Below are positions 36,124 through 44,627 of a DNA stretch of 64,000 bases, piece by piece; within the stretch, counting starts at the first letter, position 1; each line of letters begins with the position of its first letter. The translations under genes were made by a program, and so were the position numbers. Below the pieces are notes generated by a model. The model saw nothing but the letters and a program-made list of their open reading frames with translations. It was not told where the DNA came from and made no database searches. The stretch spans positions 248,001 through 312,000 of the forward strand of contig NZ_MU158697.1 of assembly GCF_015210005.1 (NCBI RefSeq), written 5' to 3'. Source of the DNA: Sphingobacterium hungaricum (lineage in GTDB: Bacteria > Bacteroidota > Bacteroidia > Sphingobacteriales > Sphingobacteriaceae).

Positions 36124-36516
36124 ATTTTTGCTATACGATGAATGTTAATATTAGTTTACATTTTATTTAAAAAAATGAAAATTTTTAAAACAAAACCGCC
36201 AAAGTTTTATTCTAAATTAGTGAGAATAAGTTCTTTTTGAAAGATTTAAATATTTAATATTCTCTTTTGTTTAATATTTTAAAATAAATAAAATGTAAGC
36301 CGAGTAGATGTGAGTAGTACTCTTGTCCACTTTATTACATCATTAATGGTAATATTACTATAATTAAGGGCTTCTAGTAAAAGTTTACAAATAAATACTA
36401 GTTTTCAAACAAACTAAATCAACCTAAAAAGCCTGCCCGATTTCTAATTAAGATTTATTCAACAGCTAAGCAATATATTACTTAGCTAGAATTGGATTGT
36501 TAAACTTGGATGTATA
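36124..36516. promoter_or_regulatory. AT-rich intergenic region upstream of the TPR/HTH gene
   Basis: 393 bp, no gene seen. It contains CGAGTAGATGTGAGTA (36301-36316), which matches the 16-mer upstream of the OmpA-like gene at 15 of 16 positions, with a CTTTATTA block 15 nt downstream. A TTCTAGTA/TACTAG inverted repeat is also visible near 36,371-36,404. No confident promoter. Confidence 0.45.
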
Positions 36517-38142
36517 TTGATGGTAAAGCTATTAATCAGACATAAACCGTTTATTCAGACCGAAATTTTTGGTCACTTTATTATGCTATTGTATAAAAAA
36601 TATCTTAAAAAATTACGTTATATAGTTCGAAACCAGCAACCTTTTGGCGATTATTCGGTAGTCATATTTAAGCTGAAAAAGCTAATTTTTGTTCGTTGGT
36701 ATTTAGTGATTTTATTTTCTAAATTTTCACTCGTGACTAGTGCAAATAGCAATGTTGACGACGCCGTTGTCAAACTCGAATATGCGCGCTTTTGCTTAAA
36801 TAATCTCAACGATATTGACAAAGCGATTAGCTTATATAACGAGCTCGTTCCCGCGTTAGTCAATTCTGGGAATGATTCTCTTCGTTTGGTCGCCGAAACC
36901 GAGCGAATCGAATTATTACAAAGGACAGGACAAAGAATTGAGATGCTTTCGGTAGTGAAGGATGTGGAATCATTAGCGATAAAATTAAATGATTACGAAC
37001 AATTAAGCCATATACTTACGTTAAAAGGATTAGTCTATAGCGAGCTTGGATTTAAAAATGAAGCGCTTAAAGCTATTAACAAAGCATCAGAAAACATCAA
37101 TTCCATCCAGGATGAAGATAAAAGGCATTTGAACATAGGATACATTTTTAGTGTTCGGGCGAATATTGCGGATTCTGTCGAAGACAAGATATTTCATTTG
37201 CTGAATGGATACAAATCATTTATGAAAGTGAATAGTAATGATCAGGTTTACAGGAACGCTCAGATAACGGGAAATTCCATGTACGCTTCCGCTTTTATCG
37301 AACGAAAACAATTGGATTCAGCTAGCTTTTATTTATCGAAATCTATTTCATATATTGATTCGAATCAACGAACACCTGACGATTATTATGCTTTGATTAA
37401 TTTTGCAAATTTGCATTACCAAAAGCAAGATTATCCAGAAGCTGAGCAATGGTTTCTACGAGCATTAATGCAAGCTGAGAAGGAAAACAATCTACATCGA
37501 CTAAGTTCTATTTATTATTACTTATTTAAATGTAAATCAATGCAAAATCAGGCAGAATTTGCTAATAATTATCTAATAAAATATGTTAGTTTACAGGATA
37601 GTTTCGAAGACTCAAAATTTAAAAATATTAGTTTTGTAGAAAACGAATTAACTGTGGATAAAAGTAACGAATTAATCAAAGCGAATAAACGGCAAAAGTC
37701 AATAATTATAGGTTTTAGTGGTGTAACCATTCTTCTATGTTTGACAATTGGTAAAATGCTTTTTAATCGAAAAAAAAGGAATAAACCATTTGCAATTAAG
37801 CCCATTGATACCTTGACAAGGCAAGAAGACAGAGACGTTTCCGTCGAAGAAATTAATTTTCTAAACAATCTGGTCAAGCGAAATGACCCTTCATTTATCT
37901 TAAAATTTCACGAGGTTTTTCCTGAGTTCTCCAGAAATGTAAATGAAATTTCTCAAGTGCCTTTAACTCATTCAGAAATTGAAATTTGTGCGTATACAAA
38001 ACTTAATTTTTCTACAAAAGAAATAGCATTGTACCGCAAGGACACAATCAGATCTGTAGAAAATAGAAAATATAGAATTCGCAAGAAGTTGATGCTGACC
38101 CCGGAAACTGATTTTGTCGTTTGGGTCGCAAACGTTAATTAA
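36517..38142 (+). CDS. TPR sensor protein with a transmembrane helix and C-terminal LuxR-like HTH
   Basis: 541 aa; the start is uncertain (other Met at 36520 and 36583), and the first export-type helix is around residues 53-70 (KLIFVRWYLVILFSKFSLV). About 80-370 is a set of TPR-like repeats (ARFCLNNLNDIDKAISLYNE, ALINFANLHYQKQDYPEAEQ). A single transmembrane helix lies near 395-411. The C-terminal domain (about 465-541) reads LTHSEIEICAYTKLNFSTKEIA and RKDTIRSVENRKYRIRKKL, a LuxR-like HTH. The topology suggests periplasmic TPRs signalling to a cytoplasmic DNA-binding domain, a layout common in Bacteroidota. It is a candidate regulator of the preceding surface cluster. Confidence 0.83.
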   Translation: MMVKLLIRHKPFIQTEIFGHFIMLLYKKYLKKLRYIVRNQQPFGDYSVVIFKLKKLIFVRWYLVILFSKFSLVTSANSNVDDAVVKLEYARFCLNNLNDIDKAISLYNELVPALVNSGNDSLRLVAETERIELLQRTGQRIEMLSVVKDVESLAIKLNDYEQLSHILTLKGLVYSELGFKNEALKAINKASENINSIQDEDKRHLNIGYIFSVRANIADSVEDKIFHLLNGYKSFMKVNSNDQVYRNAQITGNSMYASAFIERKQLDSASFYLSKSISYIDSNQRTPDDYYALINFANLHYQKQDYPEAEQWFLRALMQAEKENNLHRLSSIYYYLFKCKSMQNQAEFANNYLIKYVSLQDSFEDSKFKNISFVENELTVDKSNELIKANKRQKSIIIGFSGVTILLCLTIGKMLFNRKKRNKPFAIKPIDTLTRQEDRDVSVEEINFLNNLVKRNDPSFILKFHEVFPEFSRNVNEISQVPLTHSEIEICAYTKLNFSTKEIALYRKDTIRSVENRKYRIRKKLMLTPETDFVVWVANVN

Positions 38143-38217
38143 TACAATGAATCAAATGTATATTCGTTTTTGATATCCTTTTATTAACCATAAAAAAAAC
38201 CTGAACATCTCTTTAGA

Positions 38218-39198
38218 TTAGTTGGCCTTACGAACTCGGCCCTTGTCCGTAAGAAAAACTCCGCGATAAGCTGGAAATTTCTTGACTAATTTCAATGCTG
38301 CTTTTTTTCCGAGCACCATGCAAGAGGTAGATAATGCATTTGCAAATTCTGTGCTCGGACCAACAATCGTAACACTAGTCAATCCAGTAGATGGATAGCC
38401 CGATTTTGGGTTGATGATGTGCGCATATTTCTTGCCATCGATCTCGGCATACTTTTCATAACTTCCAGATGTCGCGACAGCGCTTTCCTTCAATTTCAGA
38501 ACCTCGATTAGTTTATGTGGCTTGAAGGGATTATTGATTCCTATAGTCCAAGGGTTCTTGTCTGGCTGTAAACCCCAAGTAGCGATATCTCCTGAAGCGT
38601 TGACAATGCCACCCTCAACGCCAGTCTGTTTCATTAATTCCCGGCCTTTGTCGGCTGCATATCCTTTGCCAATGGAACCAAATCCGATTTTCATGCCAGG
38701 ATATCTTAAAAATATAGTTGAGTGGATGCTGTCCAACACAATGTTCTTGTATCCCACCTTTTCTACCGATTTTCGGATGGCAGATTCTGTTGGCATTTCA
38801 GTCATGCTGCCATCGAACAGCCAAATTTTATCCATCGCGGCAATGCTAATATCAAACGCACCTTCGGAGATTTCGGAATAATAAATAGCTCGTTTTGTCA
38901 AATCAAAAAGTTCGGGGCTAACACGGACAGGTTGTATTCCCGCACTCCGATTTACCTCGGAAACTTCGCTGTCAGATTTCCATTCGGAAATCAGATTTTC
39001 TATACGTGTTATTTCTGAAATAACAGCTTGCACATTTTTCCGAGCACTCAGTGTGTCTGAATCAACTACCGTAATTTCAAATAGGGAACCCATTAAAGTT
39101 GCCTTTTGCTTAAACAGGATTTGTCCATGTCCAACCGAAACGGAACCTATCAAAAGTATAAATGAAAATAAAAAGTGGAGAGGTTTCATTAATAACAA
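38218..39198 (-). CDS. apbE: FAD:protein FMN transferase
   Basis: 326 aa with signal peptide (to about GHGQ). ApbE motifs: KQKATLMGSLFEITV at the start, ISEGAFDISIAAMDKIW, IGFGSIGKGYAADKG (FAD/Mg binding), GIVNASGDIATWG, TSGSYEKYAEIDGKKYAHIINPKSG and the late TEFANALSTSCMVLG. It covalently transfers FMN to a Thr or Ser of target proteins in the periplasm. Last gene of the redox operon; its start overlaps the flavoprotein gene by 10 nt, so the two are tightly coupled. The DUF2271 protein two genes up is a plausible target. Confidence 0.95.
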   Translation of the reverse strand: MLLMKPLHFLFSFILLIGSVSVGHGQILFKQKATLMGSLFEITVVDSDTLSARKNVQAVISEITRIENLISEWKSDSEVSEVNRSAGIQPVRVSPELFDLTKRAIYYSEISEGAFDISIAAMDKIWLFDGSMTEMPTESAIRKSVEKVGYKNIVLDSIHSTIFLRYPGMKIGFGSIGKGYAADKGRELMKQTGVEGGIVNASGDIATWGLQPDKNPWTIGINNPFKPHKLIEVLKLKESAVATSGSYEKYAEIDGKKYAHIINPKSGYPSTGLTSVTIVGPSTEFANALSTSCMVLGKKAALKLVKKFPAYRGVFLTDKGRVRKAN

Positions 39199-41387
39199 TC
39201 ACTAAGAATCTGACCTTTTTCTTTATAATAATCCAATGACTTATTATGTTTAGCTAAAGATAGTTCTTCCAAAACTTTTTCTACATCTTTTTGCATATTC
39301 AACGAGCCACAGATCATTACGATACCAGCATTTTCCAAAAGATTGAGAAAAAATGCTGCATCCCTTCGAATCAGATCCATCACATATTGGGATTCCTTCT
39401 CTCTGGAAAACGCAAGCGAAAGTTCTTTTAAGCGCATATTTTTCACTTCTTCCGAAGCAAAAAGTTGGTATTGCTTAGTCAAGCTGTTGTTATGCCTAAA
39501 TCCTGCATACAAATGTATAGGTACTTGTTTCTGATTTGCAGCAATCATGCCTAAGAAAGGTGCAATTCCAGTCCCATTCGCAATCATGGCAACTGCTGTC
39601 GCATGTTTTGGAAAATAAAAATTCGGATTGTCCATGATGCGCGCATTCAACAGGCTGTTCTCTTCCAAAGCATACAAGTAGGAAGAACCCAAACCATCCG
39701 GATACAGCTTGACCATTAGCTGAATCGCATTGTTGCTCACGCCAATCGAATAAAACCGTTCACGGTGATCATCGGCCGGATAAATCGCCAGAAGATCTCC
39801 AGATTGAAATTTACTCCCCGATGTGGGTTTTAGAATTAGTTTAAATGTTGCATTATCTTCCGAGATCAGCGTTTTAGAAACCACCTTGAATTTCTTCAAC
39901 TTCGGAAGCTTCGCTTGATAAACTGCTGGCGCTGTGGCCAAAGCCAGAAGAGATTTCTCACTCCAGCGATGCACCCATTGTACAAATTCATCAACCGAAC
40001 GGTCATTTACAGTATGCATAGTAAGGTAACGGACAAATCCTTCTTTTTTTGCCAACAATTGATCCACCTGAACCGCATATTCACAAAAATCAGGATAAGC
40101 TTTGGATCCAAATCCAAGCACCGAAAACTGCACTTCTTGCTTTAAAGGATAAGCATCGAGAAGCTGTCCAAATTGCAAAGCGTTTGTCGGAGGATTTCCC
40201 AAGCCATACGTGGATGTAAATACCAAAATATGTTGTGCGTTCGGAAAATCTCGGAATTTATTCATTTCGGTAAGAAATGATTTTTTGCCATCTGCCAACA
40301 GCTGTTTGTGGATTTTATCTGCAAAGAACAAGGTACTGCCATTTTCAGAACCGACAAGGATAACGATTTCGGCTTGATCAGGCTTGATCTTGTTGCGAAT
40401 TTTAGTTCTCGTGCGTTTGAACGTGATGACAAATCCGCTGTAAATAAAAAATACAATATTCAGCGAAGCCAGCCCCAAAACAATAGCTAAAATAATGCTC
40501 GTCCTCCCTGTGTGAAGATCGAGGCTTAATCTTTCTAAGACGACTGAATAAGGATATTTGGTTTCCTCGACAATCTCTCCGGTAATTTGATTGACAGAAA
40601 GCACTCTTTTCTTCAGTTTCAAGACGAAAAATTCTTCCGCATCGTCGGGTATAAATGGAAATTCAATCTTTTCAACTTCTGATAGAGAGGTTTCATTAAA
40701 GATTGGGAAATCGGATAGATCCAGCTGGTCAAGATTTTCAGCTTGCTGCGGATGTTCAACTTCTGTATTTGTCTTTTTTATCAAATCCATTCGGATCAAA
40801 AACAAATATGTTCCTGTCAGCGCAATCAGCACAATCGGAAGAAGAAACAAACGGCCGCTGACCACATGAAAATACTGGGCGAAAAAATCTCGGTTTATCT
40901 TGTCAAAAAAATGACGGATTCCTTGCTGCCGCTTAATGATTAAAACAATGCCACTTAGCGTAATCAGCAACAATAGAAAGGAAGTGATGCCTATTAGAAC
41001 ACGCCCTGTTTCATGAATAAACAACGAACGATGTAAGGCTGTGATCCATTGAATAAAATCACTCTTAGGTCTTAATTCTCCCAATACAGCTCCAGTATTC
41101 GGATCGATATATCCTTTGACCGTATTTCCCTCTTCATCCATCGCGTCGATACTCACAAAATGATTGTGGTCGACTGCAATTTCAATGATATCTGGATAAA
41201 CCTTGCGCAACTCAGGAATGACTTCCGCAAGGGTCAAAGAATCAAAATTTTCTGTTCGATAAGCAGGCAGTCGTTCATCTACAGCATCATAGGCTAAGAT
41301 AACCCCTGTTATCGAGAGGATCAGCAAGAATAAGGATGATACAATGGCTAAAGCTAAATGAGCGTATCTCCAAATGGATAATGTCAT
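39189..41387 (-). CDS. PepSY-flavodoxin-FNR fusion (membrane sulfite reductase-like flavoprotein)
   Basis: 732 aa. The N-terminal half is a PepSY_TM region with four transmembrane helices (about 7-33, 125-150, 170-195, 300-325) and PepSY-like extracytoplasmic loops. The C-terminal half is cytoplasmic: flavodoxin-like domain about 345-475 (EIVILVGSENGSTLFFADKI, VFTSTYGLGNPPTNALQFG) and ferredoxin-NADP reductase-like domain about 500-732 (HRERFYSIGVS for FAD, MIANGTGIAPFLGM for NAD(P)H, VMICGSLNMQKDV). It can carry electrons from cytosolic NAD(P)H through FAD/FMN across the membrane. Operon context with apbE and a DUF2271 protein fits extracytoplasmic reduction, perhaps of ferric or heme iron. 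Substrate not shown. Confidence 0.92.
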   Translation of the reverse strand: MTLSIWRYAHLALAIVSSLFLLILSITGVILAYDAVDERLPAYRTENFDSLTLAEVIPELRKVYPDIIEIAVDHNHFVSIDAMDEEGNTVKGYIDPNTGAVLGELRPKSDFIQWITALHRSLFIHETGRVLIGITSFLLLLITLSGIVLIIKRQQGIRHFFDKINRDFFAQYFHVVSGRLFLLPIVLIALTGTYLFLIRMDLIKKTNTEVEHPQQAENLDQLDLSDFPIFNETSLSEVEKIEFPFIPDDAEEFFVLKLKKRVLSVNQITGEIVEETKYPYSVVLERLSLDLHTGRTSIILAIVLGLASLNIVFFIYSGFVITFKRTRTKIRNKIKPDQAEIVILVGSENGSTLFFADKIHKQLLADGKKSFLTEMNKFRDFPNAQHILVFTSTYGLGNPPTNALQFGQLLDAYPLKQEVQFSVLGFGSKAYPDFCEYAVQVDQLLAKKEGFVRYLTMHTVNDRSVDEFVQWVHRWSEKSLLALATAPAVYQAKLPKLKKFKVVSKTLISEDNATFKLILKPTSGSKFQSGDLLAIYPADDHRERFYSIGVSNNAIQLMVKLYPDGLGSSYLYALEENSLLNARIMDNPNFYFPKHATAVAMIANGTGIAPFLGMIAANQKQVPIHLYAGFRHNNSLTKQYQLFASEEVKNMRLKELSLAFSREKESQYVMDLIRRDAAFFLNLLENAGIVMICGSLNMQKDVEKVLEELSLAKHNKSLDYYKEKGQILSDCY

Positions 41388-41392
41388 TCTTC

Positions 41393-41878
41393 CTATTGCA
41401 CTTTATTTAATTTGACAAAGCGAATGTAGCCTTTACCGTCGGCGCGCGCAGTGACACCTTCGGTCGTCAATGGAATATCCACATCGATCGGATGGTATTT
41501 CTGCTCTTCCACAGCAGACTCAAAACGTATCTTGTAGCCTTTGTTCAACTTGGAATTGTCAATTTCTATGGTGCGCATCGCACGGTCACCGCCGCCAACA
41601 GAAGCTCCAGTGATTGCGCTTAATTTTTCTTTGCTTTTAAGCTGAAATTTATGCCACTCTTTTAACGTGTTGAACCATTGCTTATCTGGTCCCAAAACCG
41701 AAAGAGTTTTTTCATAGCCGCCATTGGGATTGATTAACGAAATAATCACATAGGCCGCTTCCCCTTCATAACCGATCATTTGAATCATGCATTTGTATTT
41801 GCTCGTTTGAGCGAATGACGATGCTGAAATAAATAAGCTAACAACTAAAAGTAACCCGATTTTTAAAAATGCTTTCAT
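41393..41878 (-). CDS. DUF2271 periplasmic protein with possible flavinylation motif
   Basis: 161 aa. Signal peptide ends near SSFAQ. The mature protein matches DUF2271 (YKCMIQMIGYEGEAAYVIIS, DKQWFNTLKEWHKF, KGYIRFVKLNKV). Residues 87-95 read AITGASVGG: Thr-Gly-Ala-Ser resembles the (S/T)GA(T/S) motif to which ApbE attaches FMN; Ser92 would be the acceptor. It is encoded 5 nt upstream of the PepSY flavoprotein gene and in the same operon as apbE, which supports a redox role. Flavinylation is inferred, not shown. Confidence 0.85.
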   Translation of the reverse strand: MKAFLKIGLLLVVSLFISASSFAQTSKYKCMIQMIGYEGEAAYVIISLINPNGGYEKTLSVLGPDKQWFNTLKEWHKFQLKSKEKLSAITGASVGGGDRAMRTIEIDNSKLNKGYKIRFESAVEEQKYHPIDVDIPLTTEGVTARADGKGYIRFVKLNKVQ

Positions 41879-41882
41879 GTTT

Positions 41883-43385
41883 TTATTTTAGAAAATCAAC
41901 AGATACCTTGTTGTTGGTTAAAAAATCATTTTCTAATGCTAGATCGTAAGCAGTTTCTTCAAATTCTGTTTTCAAGTCTTTTTTAGCACCTAAATCCAGT
42001 AATGATTTTAAGAGCGAATCATCTCTTGCAATCAGTGCCGCTTTATGCAAGGCTGTCGTGCCTTCGCTATCTTGTGCGTTTACTTCAACTCCTAAATCAG
42101 CCGCTTTTTTGACAAGCGTTAAGTTTTCTTTAGCAACTGCCAAATGGAATAGCGTACTTCCGTCTTCCTGTGGAGTAGTTACATCGAATCCATTGCTTTT
42201 TAATAAGGTTAACTTATCTTCAAAATCATTTCCTTGTGGCGCCACAGATTGGCCTTGAGGTCCGCCCGGTCTATTTTCACGGTATGAATTAAACCAATAA
42301 TAAGCTAAATTATTTCCGTCTTTGTTGATGATATTCACATCAGCGCCATTTTTCAATAAAACAGACGCAACTTCCGTAGAACCGCTGGCTATCGCTTGTG
42401 TCAATGCCGATTCTCCTTTGTCGTTTACAGCATTTACATTTGCCGCTTTTTCCAACAATAAACTCACCAATGCTGCATCTCTTCCAGCTGACGCAACCAT
42501 CAAAGCGGTATTTCCTTCGTTATCTGCTTTGGATACATCCACGCCTTTTCCTAAGAAATAGGTAATGACTTCCATGTTCGGTCTGCGAACTAAAGCGTTC
42601 AGAACCGTTGCCCCGTCTTTGCTGATTGCTTTCGGATCTAGCTTTAAATCGTCCACTAAATATTGGTAAGTATCCAATCCATTCGAAGAATTTCTTGAGC
42701 CTTGCGTAGCAAAAAACAAAGCGTTATTTGTAGGCTTCACACCGCGAGCGCTTAGTTTTTCGATCAAATCTTTGTTGCCTAATTTTGCAGCATAATCTGC
42801 AACTGTACGCCCGAAATCATCTTTATCTTCAATTTTTAATCCTTTTGAAATAAAATAATCCGTAATCGCCAAATCTTTATCTGACGCAACGGCAAGCATA
42901 ATTAAGTTAGAACCGTCTTCATATTTTTGAGTAGGGCTCACACCAGCTTTAAATAAGGCATCAAATACAGCTGTGTTTTTATTTCCTGTCGAAGCAGCGT
43001 ATGCAGTGATTGCATCGCCGTGGCTATCTTGATAATGCACATCAGAACCTTTTTCAATCAGATAATTGACAAGGTCTAAGTTTCCGCTAGATGCAGCCCA
43101 GTGTAAGTAAATTCGGCTATGGTGTGTTTTCTTTGCAATCCCGTTTCCTTCTTGCTCAATTAAATAAATAATTACATCGTTGGATGCTTTATTCATAATT
43201 GCCGTTGTCACTGGGTCAAAAGATGCAGCATTTGGTTGGGAAGGACTGTTGCCTTTCGCAATTTCCGCTTTGACCAGCGTTAAGTCTGGATTGCTCTTCC
43301 AAAAGTCTGCGACCATCAAACTATTTGTTTGTGCTTTAGCAAGAAATACAGCTAAGAATAGGACCGCAAAAAATAATTTTTTCAT
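41883..43385 (-). CDS. Secreted ankyrin-repeat protein
   Basis: 500 aa. Signal peptide 1-18 (AVFLAKAQ). The rest is a stack of about twelve ankyrin repeats, such as [60 protein letters not shown] and [20 protein letters not shown]. It probably acts as a periplasmic scaffold for partner proteins. It is the first gene of the operon with the DUF2271, PepSY-flavoprotein and apbE genes; the gaps are 4-5 nt or overlaps, so a joint role is very likely. A near-match TATATTTA -7 box lies upstream. Confidence 0.92.
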   Translation of the reverse strand: MKKLFFAVLFLAVFLAKAQTNSLMVADFWKSNPDLTLVKAEIAKGNSPSQPNAASFDPVTTAIMNKASNDVIIYLIEQEGNGIAKKTHHSRIYLHWAASSGNLDLVNYLIEKGSDVHYQDSHGDAITAYAASTGNKNTAVFDALFKAGVSPTQKYEDGSNLIMLAVASDKDLAITDYFISKGLKIEDKDDFGRTVADYAAKLGNKDLIEKLSARGVKPTNNALFFATQGSRNSSNGLDTYQYLVDDLKLDPKAISKDGATVLNALVRRPNMEVITYFLGKGVDVSKADNEGNTALMVASAGRDAALVSLLLEKAANVNAVNDKGESALTQAIASGSTEVASVLLKNGADVNIINKDGNNLAYYWFNSYRENRPGGPQGQSVAPQGNDFEDKLTLLKSNGFDVTTPQEDGSTLFHLAVAKENLTLVKKAADLGVEVNAQDSEGTTALHKAALIARDDSLLKSLLDLGAKKDLKTEFEETAYDLALENDFLTNNKVSVDFLK

Positions 43386-43520
43386 ACCTGAATAAGTAGT
43401 TTATTTATATCGAGTCTAAATATAGATATATTCACTTTAATTATAAAGAAACTACGGTTTTTTTGCATAAAAATTATTTAAAATAGGCTAATTTACTTGA
43501 AATTGAAAATGATTTTATCC

Positions 43521-43559
43521 ATAGACTTTAACTATAACGATGTAGTAAATAAAGTCTAT
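43521..43559. promoter_or_regulatory. Perfect 10-bp inverted repeat, possible operator
   Basis: ATAGACTTTA (43521-43530) and TAAAGTCTAT (43550-43559) are perfect inverted copies separated by 19 nt. They lie in the divergent region between the redox operon and the epimerase-like gene, 90 nt before the latter. Spacing near two helical turns would suit a dimeric regulator; a weak RNA hairpin is the alternative. No T tract follows, so it is not a terminator. Confidence 0.5.
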
Positions 43560-43648
43560 AGCTTTAACCAAATATAGTATCTTAGTGACTAATTGGATGG
43601 CATAACCAGCGAAGCACATCCAAATGATAAACCTTAATTCTAAAAAAA

Positions 43649-44512
43649 TTGAAAAAACTGATTTACTGCTTTCTGCTCAGTAGTGTCCTAAATCCCATTG
43701 CAAGTTTTGCACAAAAAAACGATGTTCCTTTATTGGGCGTTTGTGCGACAATGGATAAAATTCCATTGGTGGAGAAGTTTGGGTACGCATTTATACAGCC
43801 CACTGTTTCCGAAATCCTGCAGCCCCAAAAACCCGACAGTCTATATGATTTCAAGCTAAAAGATGCTGATTTTCCATTGGATATGTTAGTCTGCAACGTC
43901 TTTATTCCTGGTTCCGTTAAGACTACAGGACCCGATGCCGATGAACAGAAAATCCTGGACTACGCCCTTCGGGTTTATGAGCGGGCACAGAAATTAAATA
44001 TCCGGCTCATTGTTTTTGGAAGCGGCGCTTCGCGAAACATTCCTGAAGGCTTTGATAAAGATGTCGCACGCAAGCAGTTTATAGCGATCTCTAAAAAATT
44101 GGCTGCGCTTGCTGCGCAATACAATATTGTGCTCTCGCTGGAAAGCCAGAATAAAGAAGAATGTAATTTCATCAATACGCTGGAAGAATCCATCCTGATT
44201 GCGAAAGAAGTCGATCATCCGAATTTCCGTGTCACGGTCGATATCTATCACATGATGCGCGAAAATGAACCTCCATCGAATATTCTTGCCGGAGGCAAAT
44301 ACATTTATCATTGCGACATCGGCGAGAAAGAAACGCGTTCGGCTCCAGGAGTCAAAGGCGATGATTTCGTGCCCTACTTCCGTGCATTTCAGCAAATAGG
44401 CTATCAAGGGATGATTGCTTTGGAATGCCGGTTTACGGATTTAGAAACTGAACTTCCCCTAGCGAAGGAAACAATTATCAAGCAATGGGAATTGGCGAAG
44501 AATCAGAAGTAG
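43649..44512 (+). CDS. Secreted sugar phosphate isomerase/epimerase-like TIM-barrel protein
   Basis: 287 aa with a TTG start at 43649; no in-frame ATG is available upstream, and the signal peptide (KKLIYCFLLSSVLNPIASFA) begins right here. The mature part is a xylose isomerase-like TIM barrel with the metal-binding set Glu in SLESQNKEECNF, Asp in VTVDIYHMM, His in HCDIGEKE and Glu in ALECRF. Relatives interconvert sugars such as tagatose or inosose, but the substrate here is unknown. Export to the periplasm is notable. It stands alone, convergent with the third SusCD operon, sharing a strong terminator. Confidence 0.87.
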   Translation: MKKLIYCFLLSSVLNPIASFAQKNDVPLLGVCATMDKIPLVEKFGYAFIQPTVSEILQPQKPDSLYDFKLKDADFPLDMLVCNVFIPGSVKTTGPDADEQKILDYALRVYERAQKLNIRLIVFGSGASRNIPEGFDKDVARKQFIAISKKLAALAAQYNIVLSLESQNKEECNFINTLEESILIAKEVDHPNFRVTVDIYHMMRENEPPSNILAGGKYIYHCDIGEKETRSAPGVKGDDFVPYFRAFQQIGYQGMIALECRFTDLETELPLAKETIIKQWELAKNQK

Positions 44513-44565
44513 CTGCTTGATTTTTGCTCTTTAGCCAAATAAAAAATACTGTTCCGTATGCATAT

Positions 44566-44604
44566 AAAAAAAGTTCTGGCAGGTATTCGCCAGAACTTTT
44601 TGTT
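44566..44604. terminator. Bidirectional terminator between convergent genes
   Basis: A perfect 13-bp stem AAAAAGTTCTGGC/GCCAGAACTTTTT (44568-44580, 44589-44601) with 8-nt loop and A/T tracts on both sides. Confidence 0.92.
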
Positions 44605-44627
44605 AAACTATAGGTATAAAAGATTGT

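Noticed and set aside
43994..44407. 137-codon reverse-strand frame across the epimerase-like gene
   Set aside because: It is a shadow; metal-ligand motifs and signal peptide support the plus-strand gene.
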